This document shows, piece by piece, positions 1-4,795 of a stretch of DNA of 7,182 nt; position 1 is the stretch's first letter; the number at the start of each line of letters is the position of its first letter. The position numbers and the translations under genes are program-made. Location: assembly GCA_958447915.1 (NCBI GenBank), contig CAUDCB010000095.1, positions 1 to 7,182 on the forward strand, in the 5' to 3' direction. The notes beneath the pieces are model-generated. The model saw nothing but the letters and a program-made list of their open reading frames with translations, did not search any database and was not told the DNA's origin. The DNA comes from an uncultured Collinsella sp. Its GTDB lineage: Bacteria; Actinomycetota; Coriobacteriia; Coriobacteriales; Coriobacteriaceae.

Positions 1-1230
1 ACCGAAATGCTCGGCTCCACCGAGAGCAAGCTCGTCTTTAGCAACCGCATCCCCAATGTCATCATGCTCGTGGGCCTGCAGGGCTCCGGTAAGACCACGG
101 CTGCCGTAAAGCTGGCCTACCTGCTCAAGAAGCAGGGCCGTTCGCCGCTGCTCGCCGCGTGCGACGTCTATCGTCCCGCCGCCGCCGACCAGCTGGCCAC
201 GCTCGGTGGCGAGATCGGCGTACCGGTTTTCCGCGGCGATGGCGCGCACCCGGTCGACATCGCCAAGGGCGCCATCCAGGAGGCCGTCGACCACCTGCGC
301 GACGTGGTCATTGTCGATACCGCCGGTCGTCTTCAGATCGACGAGCAGATGATGCAGGAGGCCGTCGACATCAAGAAGGCCGTCAAGCCCGACCAGGTAC
401 TGATGGTCGTCGATGCCATGACCGGCCAGGATATCGTCAACGTCGTCTCGACCTTCGCCGATCGCACCGACTTTGACGGTGTGATTATCTCCAAGCTCGA
501 CGGCGACGCCCGTGGCGGTGGCGCACTTTCGGTGCGTCAGGTGACCGGCAAGCCCATCAAGTTTGTGAGCATGGGCGAGAAGCCCGATTCGCTTGAGCCG
601 TTCTATCCCGATCGCATGGCCAAGCGCATTCTGGGCATGGGCGACGTCGTCGGCATCATCGAGAAGGCCCAGGAGGCAGCCGATGCCGAGCAGCTCGAGG
701 CTGCCGAGCGTATGCTGCGCGAGGGCTTTACCATGAACGATATGCTCGACCAGATGAAAGCCGTCAAGAAGATGGGCGGCATGAAGGGTATCCTGGGCAT
801 GCTTCCCGGTGGCCAGCGTGCACTCAACCAGATGGGCGGCAACCTGGACGAGGGCATCTTCGATAAGAACGAGGCCATCATCATGTCGATGACCAAGGAG
901 GAGCGCCTGCGTCCCTCCATCATCAACGGCCAGCGCCGTGCCCGCATTGCCAAGGGAGCCGGCGTAACCCCCACCGAGGTCAACAGCCTTATGAAGCAGT
1001 GGGGCGAGATGAACAAGATGATGGGCCGCATGCGCACGATGGCCAATCAAGCGCAGGCCGGCGGCAAGAAGGGCAAAAAGGGTAAGAAGGGCAAGAAGAT
1101 GCGCATGCCCAATATCCCTGGCCTGGACGCTATGGGTCTGGGCGGTATGGGCGGCCTGGGCACGGGCGGTCCCAAGTCCGATATGGAGCTGCTGCGCCAG
1201 ATGGAAGCGCAGATGCGCAATAAGAAATAG
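1..1230 (+). CDS. ffh: Signal recognition particle protein Ffh (5' truncated by window)
   Basis: Ffh is the GTPase/RNA-binding protein subunit of the signal recognition particle; it binds SRP RNA and signal peptides and delivers ribosomes to FtsY at the membrane. Reading frame 1 is open from base 1, so the ATG at base 7 is internal. The N domain (roughly 80-90 residues by comparison with full-length Ffh) lies outside the window. Visible in order: G1 P-loop GLQGSGKTT (bases 82-108), CDVYRPAAADQL, G3 DTAGRL, G4-type SKLDGDARGG (Ser where Thr is usual), the closing FYPDRMAKRILGMGD, then the Met-rich M domain with the KKMGGMKGILGMLPGG finger loop and the SRP-RNA-binding stretch RPSIINGQRRARIAKGAG. 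The C-terminal tail has a Lys-rich (Gly-Lys-Lys) repeat and a Met/Gly-rich end. The stop is followed by a strong hairpin terminator, so this is the last gene of its transcript. Identification is very secure. Confidence 0.97.
   Translation, partial: TEMLGSTESKLVFSNRIPNVIMLVGLQGSGKTTAAVKLAYLLKKQGRSPLLAACDVYRPAAADQLATLGGEIGVPVFRGDGAHPVDIAKGAIQEAVDHLRDVVIVDTAGRLQIDEQMMQEAVDIKKAVKPDQVLMVVDAMTGQDIVNVVSTFADRTDFDGVIISKLDGDARGGGALSVRQVTGKPIKFVSMGEKPDSLEPFYPDRMAKRILGMGDVVGIIEKAQEAADAEQLEAAERMLREGFTMNDMLDQMKAVKKMGGMKGILGMLPGGQRALNQMGGNLDEGIFDKNEAIIMSMTKEERLRPSIINGQRRARIAKGAGVTPTEVNSLMKQWGEMNKMMGRMRTMANQAQAGGKKGKKGKKGKKMRMPNIPGLDAMGLGGMGGLGTGGPKSDMELLRQMEAQMRNKK
1063..1098 (+). repeat. Four Gly-Lys-Lys codon repeats in ffh
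   Basis: Four consecutive 9-base units (GGC/GGT + AAG/AAA + AAG) encode (Gly-Lys-Lys)x4 just after the SRP-RNA-binding part of the M domain. A basic tail here could add electrostatic affinity for SRP RNA or ribosome, which is an inference. The near-identical units may vary in number between strains by slippage. Confidence 0.75.
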
Positions 1231-1255
1231 GGCTTTAATTTCAGCTTGATATGGC

Positions 1256-1287
1256 AAAGGCCACTCGGAAGCTACCGGGTGGCCTTT
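1256..1287 (+). terminator. Intrinsic terminator of ffh
   Basis: AAAGGCCACTCGG (1256-1268) pairs with CCGGGTGGCCTTT (1275-1287), a 13-bp stem with a single U-G wobble and the 6-base loop AAGCTA. It is followed by a T-rich stretch GTTGTTGACTTT. It begins 25 bases after the ffh stop. The stem also forms on the other strand, about 64 bases past the stop of the convergent DUF134-NifX gene, but the minus-strand side has a poorer T tract, so it serves ffh mainly and perhaps both genes. Confidence 0.85.
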
Positions 1288-1350
1288 GTTGTTGACTTTG
1301 ATTGTTGGGCTGCGTTCGGCGTCGCGCCCCGAGCTCGCGGTGCCGTGCCG

Positions 1351-1767
1351 TTAGTGGCAGCCGCAGCCCTCGTGGCCCTCGTGCTCGTGATGGCCGTGGC
1401 AGCTGCAGGACTCGCCATGTTCGTGGCCATGGCCGTGGCAGCCGCACGTGGCCTCGCCGTTCTGAGCGAGCGTGCCGGCGATAAGGGCCTCGACACAAGC
1501 GTCGCAGCTGCCCTGGGCTCCTGCGTACACCGTGATGCCGGCTTGGGCAAGCGCGTTGATAGCGCCACCGCCGATGCCGCCGCAGATGAGCGTGTCCACG
1601 CCGCCGTTGGCGAGCAGGCCCGCCAGGGCGCCGTGGCCGGTGCCGCCGGTGCCCATGACCTGCTCGTTGAGCACCTTGCCGTCCTGAATGTCGTAGATCT
1701 TGAACTGCTCGCTGCGGCCAAAGTGCATAAAGATGTTGCCGTTGTCGTACGTGGTTGCCACCCTCAT
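1351..1767 (-). CDS. Possible internally initiated NifX domain plus Cys-His tail
   Basis: In-frame ATG (Met113) at the exact N-terminal edge of the NifX domain, preceded on the minus strand by AAAGGAG (1777-1783) with a 9-base spacer. Initiation here would give a 138-residue protein, the usual size of a stand-alone NifX-like protein, lacking the DNA-binding domain. Either both products are made, or the signal is a leftover from the time when the two domains were separate genes. The SD and its spacing are seen; its use is inferred. Confidence 0.4.
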   Translation of the reverse strand: MRVATTYDNGNIFMHFGRSEQFKIYDIQDGKVLNEQVMGTGGTGHGALAGLLANGGVDTLICGGIGGGAINALAQAGITVYAGAQGSCDACVEALIAGTLAQNGEATCGCHGHGHEHGESCSCHGHHEHEGHEGCGCH

Positions 1768-2103
1768 GGTGCCGATCTCCTTTGCTGGCCATGCGGCCGT
1801 TGTCGTGGTAATGGGGGAGTACGCGATGTTGCCGCCTTCGATGACGATCGCCCGTCCATTGACCAGCGCGTTTGCCACCTTACGATGCGCGCGGCTGCAG
1901 ATTGCCGCTACCGTGGCGCGGGCAATGCCCATGTGCTGGGCGACGGCCTCCTGATTGAGGCCCTCCAGGTCGCACAGCCGCAGGACTTCGAGCTCGTCGA
2001 CCGTCATATCGATGGCGTCTCCGCTGGCAAGGCCGTCGGGGGTAAAGCCGCGGTATTCGGGGATGATCCCAACACGGCGCAATTTTTCGCGTCTTCCTGC
2101 CAT
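1351..2103 (-). CDS. DUF134 HTH / NifX-type cluster-binding fusion with Cys-His tail
   Basis: Three parts are visible in 250 residues. Residues 1-95 match the DUF134 (UPF0251) family: KLRR near the start, PEYRGFTPDG, TVDELEVLRLCDLEGLNQE, a helix-turn-helix at about 49-75, and the closing RKVANALVNGRAIVIEGG. After a Thr/Ala-rich linker (96-110), residues 113-212 are a NifX/NafY-type (Di-Nitro_FeMo-Co) fold: MRVATTYDNG, HFGRSEQFKIYDI, GTGGTGHGALAGLL, DTLICGGIGGGAINAL, AGITVYAG, with CDAC at 200-203. Residues 220-250 are a tail with 6 Cys and 10 His, including three Cys-x-Cys-His motifs. The start ATG has AAGGAG (2109-2114, minus strand) 5 bases upstream. Members of the NifX family bind Fe-Mo or other metal-sulfur clusters; DUF134 is HTH-like. 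I infer a metal- or cluster-responsive regulator; no experimental function is known to me. There are no nitrogenase genes nearby. The internal start at 1767 is listed separately. Confidence 0.88.
   Translation of the reverse strand: MAGRREKLRRVGIIPEYRGFTPDGLASGDAIDMTVDELEVLRLCDLEGLNQEAVAQHMGIARATVAAICSRAHRKVANALVNGRAIVIEGGNIAYSPITTTTAAWPAKEIGTMRVATTYDNGNIFMHFGRSEQFKIYDIQDGKVLNEQVMGTGGTGHGALAGLLANGGVDTLICGGIGGGAINALAQAGITVYAGAQGSCDACVEALIAGTLAQNGEATCGCHGHGHEHGESCSCHGHHEHEGHEGCGCH
1354..1446 (-). repeat. Three repeated Cys-x-Cys-His coding units
   Basis: GTGGCAGC(C/T)GCA (plus-strand reading) occurs at 1354-1365, 1396-1407 and 1435-1446, each decoding on the minus strand to Cys-x-Cys-His. The last two extend to 18 bases (1390-1407 and 1429-1446) with one mismatch. 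Spacing is 42 and 39 bases, so the frame is kept. This looks like an internally duplicated metal-binding tail. Confidence 0.75.
1777..1783 (-). promoter_or_regulatory. Internal Shine-Dalgarno before Met113
   Basis: AAAGGAG on the minus strand, 9 bases before the internal ATG at 1767. It is as strong as the SD of the annotated start at 2103 (AAGGAG). It encodes Ala-Lys-Glu in the linker, a position free of domain constraint. Confidence 0.55.
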
Positions 2104-2117
2104 ACCTGCTCCTTATC

Positions 2118-2129
2118 TGACATATGTCA
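2118..2129. promoter_or_regulatory. Operator-like palindrome 1
   Basis: TGACATATGTCA, a perfect 12-bp palindrome. It lies between the predicted -10 (2135-2140) and the ribosome binding site of the DUF134-NifX gene, covering the expected transcription start. A protein bound here would block initiation. A near-identical second copy sits 53 bp away. Role as operator is inferred. Confidence 0.6.
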
Positions 2130-2134
2130 ACAAT

Positions 2135-2162
2135 AGGATAGCGAACGTGTAGATTTGCGCAA
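2135..2162 (-). promoter_or_regulatory. Predicted promoter of the DUF134-NifX gene
   Basis: On the minus strand, TTGCGC (2157-2162) and TATCCT (2135-2140) are separated by 16 bp, placing transcription start near 2128. Both hexamers are imperfect, but the position between two palindromes and just upstream of a good SD supports it. Confidence 0.5.
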
Positions 2163-2166
2163 GGAA

Positions 2167-2186
2167 TTTCTGGCATATGTCAGAAA
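2167..2186. promoter_or_regulatory. Operator-like palindrome 2
   Basis: TTTCTGGCATATGTCAGAAA, a 20-bp inverted repeat with only one non-matching pair. Its core (2171-2182) differs from palindrome 1 at one base, and TCTG precedes both. It lies just upstream of the predicted -35 of the DUF134-NifX promoter and about 45 bases upstream of the thyA -10, so it could influence either gene. The CATATG contains an ATG that opens the thyA frame, but it is not the thyA start. Confidence 0.6.
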
Positions 2187-2229
2187 ACGAGGGCTTATGT
2201 TTGGGCTGTGGGGCCGCGTGCGCCTGGGC

Positions 2230-2235
2230 TACAAT
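2230..2235 (+). promoter_or_regulatory. Predicted -10 element of thyA
   Basis: TACAAT, matching the -10 consensus at five of six positions, with GGGC before it and a G/C-rich stretch instead of a clear -35. Start would fall near 2242, giving a leader of about 28 bases. CTACAA (2229-2234) and TTGTAG (2245-2250) form an inverted repeat over this element and the start site. Confidence 0.5.
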
Positions 2236-2269
2236 GAATCTCGCTTGTAGGCGACTGACAGGAGGGTCA

Positions 2270-3118
2270 ATGAGCAAAGCTGATCAACAGTTTGTAACCA
2301 TGTGCCGCGATATCTTGGACCATGGCACCACGACCGAGGGCCAAAAGGTCCGCCCGGTGTGGGAGGACGGCACCCCTGCCTATACCATTAAAAACTTTGG
2401 CGTTACGGCGCGCTATGACCTGCGCGAGGAGTTCCCCGCGCTTACGCTGCGTCGTACGGCGCTCAAGTCCGCTATGGACGAGATTCTGTGGATCTATCAG
2501 AAGAAGTCCAATAACGTGCATGATCTCAACAGCCATATTTGGGATGAGTGGGCCGACGAGACCGGCTCCATCGGCAAGGCCTACGGGTATCAGATTGGGC
2601 AGAAGAGCCATTATGTCGAGGGTGACTTTGACCAGATGGACCGCGTGCTGTACGACCTTAAGAACACGCCGTACAGCCGCCGCATTATGACGAACACCTA
2701 TGTGTTTAGCGATCTGTCCGAGATGCACCTGTATCCGTGCGCCTACAGCGTGACGTATAACGTGACGCAGCGCCCGCAGGATGACAAACCGACGCTCAAC
2801 ATGATTCTCAACCAGCGCAGCCAGGATATTTTGGCCGCGAACAACTGGAATGTGTGCCAGTACGCTATTTTGCTGATGATGGTCGCACAGTCGGTCGATA
2901 TGATCGCTGGCGAGCTGCTGCATGTGATCGCAGATGCCCACATTTACGACCGTCATGTCGATATCGTCCGCGAGCTTATCGAGCGTCCGCAGTTTGCGGC
3001 TCCCAAGGTAACGCTCAACCCCGATGTGCATGATTTCTACGCGTTTACGACCGATGATTTGATCGTCGAGGGCTATGAGCACGGCCCGCAGGTCAAGAAC
3101 ATCCCCATTGCGGTGTAG
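2270..3118 (+). CDS. thyA: Thymidylate synthase ThyA (Bacillus ThyA / phage-like type)
   Basis: Converts dUMP and 5,10-methylene-THF to dTMP and dihydrofolate in the cytoplasm. The frame extends upstream to an ATG at 2177, but ATG 2270 is chosen because AGGAGG (2260-2265) precedes it, the -10 at 2230 lies upstream of it, and the family begins here; length is 282 residues. Visible: Glu71 in DEILWIYQ, HIWDEWADE (90-97), AYGYQ (104-108), SRR (136-138), nucleophile Cys157 in LYPCAYS, phosphate-binding Arg183 in NQRSQD, NVCQYA with Asn194 for dUMP, and His224/Tyr226 in DAHIY. The Escherichia coli-type N-terminal RTGTGT is absent; instead VRPVWEDGTPA resembles Bacillus subtilis ThyA (VRTKWDSDGTPA). 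No key active-site residue is missing. The next gene, folA, regenerates THF and starts 9 bases after the thyA stop, so the two are surely one operon. Confidence 0.96.
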   Translation: MSKADQQFVTMCRDILDHGTTTEGQKVRPVWEDGTPAYTIKNFGVTARYDLREEFPALTLRRTALKSAMDEILWIYQKKSNNVHDLNSHIWDEWADETGSIGKAYGYQIGQKSHYVEGDFDQMDRVLYDLKNTPYSRRIMTNTYVFSDLSEMHLYPCAYSVTYNVTQRPQDDKPTLNMILNQRSQDILAANNWNVCQYAILLMMVAQSVDMIAGELLHVIADAHIYDRHVDIVRELIERPQFAAPKVTLNPDVHDFYAFTTDDLIVEGYEHGPQVKNIPIAV

Positions 3119-3121
3119 GTG
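3117..3121 (+). promoter_or_regulatory. Ribosome binding site of folA overlapping the thyA stop
   Basis: AGGTG shares two bases with the thyA TAG stop and lies 6 bases before ATG 3128. This decides the folA start: the GTG at 3119, directly after the thyA stop, has no SD. The overlap suggests translational coupling of folA to thyA. Confidence 0.6.
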
Positions 3122-3127
3122 ACGCGC

Positions 3128-3646
3128 ATGACGAGTAAGCTTTCTGCCATCGTCGCCGTGTGCGATGACTGGGGTATTGGGTGCGAGGGCGACATGGTGG
3201 TGTCCAATCGCGCCGATATGCGTCATTTTGTGGCGTGCACCAAAGGCTGTCCGGTCATTATGGGACGCAAGACGCTGCTGAGTTTTCCCGGTGGGCGTCC
3301 GCTCAAGAATCGCCGCAATATCGTTCTCACGCGCGACGAGAGCTTTGCTGCCGAGGGTGTCGACGTGGTTCATAGCGTTGACGAGGCCTTGGCCGCCGTA
3401 GCCGATGAACCCGTTGCGTGGGTGATTGGCGGCGGCGAGGTGTATCGGCAGTTTTTGCCGTATTGCGTCGAGGCCGAGGTCACGCACAACCATTGCATCC
3501 ATGCCGTGGACACATACTTTCCCGACTTGGACGCCGATCCCGCGTGGGAGATTGCGCGGCGTGGCGGTGTTGCCACGATTGCCTCGGGCGAGGGCGACGA
3601 GGGCGTCGATTATGAGTCCGTGACGTATCGTCGCGTTGAGGCGTAA
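3128..3646 (+). CDS. folA: Dihydrofolate reductase
   Basis: Reduces dihydrofolate to tetrahydrofolate with NADPH, recycling the DHF produced by ThyA. 172 residues from ATG 3128, the usual DHFR size. Visible: LSAIVAVCDDWGIG at the N-terminal strand, catalytic Asp30 (equivalent to E. coli Asp27) in RADMRHF, PVIMGRKT (42-49), the NADPH-side GRPLKNRRNIVLTR (56-69), VIGGGEVYRQFLP (99-111), Thr119 (equivalent to Thr113) and DTYFPD (128-133). Oddity: the Met20-loop Pro-Trp of most bacterial DHFRs (E. coli Pro21-Trp22) is replaced by Val24-Val25 (GDMVVSN), while everything else is intact. The GTG at 3119 is an alternative start adding three residues. After the stop comes a 109-bp gap with a weak hairpin. 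Confidence 0.95.
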   Translation: MTSKLSAIVAVCDDWGIGCEGDMVVSNRADMRHFVACTKGCPVIMGRKTLLSFPGGRPLKNRRNIVLTRDESFAAEGVDVVHSVDEALAAVADEPVAWVIGGGEVYRQFLPYCVEAEVTHNHCIHAVDTYFPDLDADPAWEIARRGGVATIASGEGDEGVDYESVTYRRVEA

Positions 3647-3690
3647 ATCGTCTGGAGTGAACGGTATCATCGGGTTATTTGAATGCATGG

Positions 3691-3709
3691 GGCGGCGCTT
3701 AGCGTCGCC
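3691..3709 (+). terminator. Possible terminator after thyA-folA
   Basis: GGCGGCGC (3691-3698) pairs with GCGTCGCC (3702-3709), 8 bp including one G-U, with a 3-base TTA loop, followed by TCGTTTGGTAT. The T tract is weak, so some readthrough into the methyltransferase gene is likely. Confidence 0.4.
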
Positions 3710-3717
3710 TCGTTTGG

Positions 3718-3723
3718 TATAGA
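3718..3723 (+). promoter_or_regulatory. Possible -10 for the methyltransferase gene
   Basis: TATAGA preceded by TTTGG in the 109-bp gap. It resembles a -10 (TATAAT) but no good -35 is seen 16-18 bp upstream. A weak call. Confidence 0.2.
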
Positions 3724-3755
3724 TGTGCTGTTAAGAAAGGTACGGGCTGGTTGCT

Positions 3756-4670
3756 ATGACTGATGCCGTTGAGGTACTGCGAATTGATTCGCTCGAGGAC
3801 GAGCGGCTCGATGCCTACGTGCGACTGACCGAGCGCGAGCTGCGCTGCGTGCTGGAGCCGCAAAAGGGCATCTTTATCGCCGAGAGTGCCAAGGTTATCG
3901 AGCGCGCGGTGCGCGCCGGATATCAGCCGGTGAGCTTTCTTTTGGGCGAACGCTGGCTCGACCAGATGATGCCGCTGTTTGAGCGCCTGGTTGTGCGCGA
4001 GGGCGCGGGTCCGGTTCCCGTGTTCGTGGCCTCCATGGAGCTTATGGAGCAGCTGACGGGCTTTAACGTGACGCGCGGTGCGCTCGCGGCATTCCGTCGT
4101 CCACGTCAGATTCCGGTTGATGAGTTCTTGGGCGGCGTCGTCGAGGCGGCGGGGGAGCGCCCGGTGCGCGTGTGCGTCCTCGAGGGCATTGTCGACCACA
4201 CCAACGTCGGCGCGATTTTCCGCTCGGCGGCTGCGTTGAATGTCGATGGCATTTTGGTGAGCCCTACGTGCTGTGACCCGCTGTACCGTCGCTCAGCCCG
4301 CGTGAGCATGGGCACGGTGTTCCAGGTGCCCTGGACGCGCATTGGCAGCGAGGCGCGCGTATGGCCGCATGATGGGCTGGCGGCGCTGCACGATGCCGGC
4401 TTCTCGTGTGCCGCCATGGCATTGACGGATGATTCGGTGTCGTTGGACGATCCCGCGCTGCAGGAGATTGACCGCCTGGCAATCTTTATGGGCACCGAGG
4501 GCGCTGGCTTGGGCGCCAAGACCATTGCGGGCTGCGACCGAGCCGTGCGAATTCCGATGGCGCACGGGGTCGATTCGCTCAACGTGGCCGCGGCAAGTGC
4601 TGTCGCCTTTTGGCAGCTGTGTCCGCATGTGAGCAATGAGTATCACTACCAGCCGGGTTTGTATCACTAA
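3756..4670 (+). CDS. TrmH/SpoU-family RNA 2'-O-methyltransferase
   Basis: SAM-dependent ribose 2'-O-methylation of tRNA or rRNA by the trefoil-knot SPOUT fold; the exact target cannot be told from sequence. 304 residues: an N-terminal substrate-binding part (about 1-115; LEPQKGIFIAESAKVIERA resembles the SpoU-associated domain) and a catalytic domain from about 135. Motif 1: HTNVGAIFRSAAALNVDG with Asn150 and Arg156; then CCDPLYRRSARVSMGTVF. Motif 2: IFMGTEGAGLG (243-253). Motif 3: IPMAHGVDSLNVAAASAVAFW (267-286), the knot. All three SPOU motifs are intact, so it is probably active. The SD is poor: AAAGG (3736-3740) lies 15 bases upstream of ATG, but no other in-frame start is available nearby. 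It stands alone between thyA-folA and the transporter. Confidence 0.9.
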   Translation: MTDAVEVLRIDSLEDERLDAYVRLTERELRCVLEPQKGIFIAESAKVIERAVRAGYQPVSFLLGERWLDQMMPLFERLVVREGAGPVPVFVASMELMEQLTGFNVTRGALAAFRRPRQIPVDEFLGGVVEAAGERPVRVCVLEGIVDHTNVGAIFRSAAALNVDGILVSPTCCDPLYRRSARVSMGTVFQVPWTRIGSEARVWPHDGLAALHDAGFSCAAMALTDDSVSLDDPALQEIDRLAIFMGTEGAGLGAKTIAGCDRAVRIPMAHGVDSLNVAAASAVAFWQLCPHVSNEYHYQPGLYH

Positions 4671-4704
4671 ACAGATATTTCGCACCGGGCTCTGGTTTGG
4701 GGCG

Positions 4705-4733
4705 TTTCGGCCGATATCGGTCGGTGCTAAGCT
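4705..4733 (+). promoter_or_regulatory. Predicted MATE promoter with spacer palindrome
   Basis: TTTCGG (4705-4710) and TGC-TAAGCT (extended -10; hexamer 4728-4733) are separated by 17 bp. The spacer begins with the perfect palindrome CCGATATCGG (4711-4720), which extends to a 16-bp near-palindrome at 4708-4723. A leader of about 55 bases precedes GTG 4796. Promoter strength and regulation are inferred. Confidence 0.35.
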
Positions 4734-4795
4734 GGTATTGGCTTTGGTCTTAAATTGCCGTTTTGTTGTATGACGTACGCTAGTGGGGAGGGCGT

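Noticed and set aside
7..9. ATG at base 7 as the ffh start
   Set aside because: The frame is open to base 1 and the NG-domain start is missing; the true start lies before the window.
603..1046. Minus-strand open frame inside ffh
   Set aside because: Antisense to the conserved M domain; its Met/Ile/Ser-rich translation is a shadow of the Met-rich M-domain codons.
1246..2136. Plus-strand open frame of 296 codons opposite the DUF134-NifX gene
   Set aside because: Low-complexity Ala/Val/Arg translation that begins inside the ffh terminator; the minus strand holds the gene with domain motifs and SD.
2177..2179. ATG in palindrome 2 as the thyA start
   Set aside because: No SD, it lies upstream of the likely promoter -10, and it would add 31 residues not found in the family; AGGAGG precedes ATG 2270.
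2267..3688. Long minus-strand open frame (473 codons) opposite thyA-folA
   Set aside because: It runs antisense through two secure genes, and its translation is rich in His/Arg/Asn with no recognisable domain. It is explained by codon bias of the real genes.
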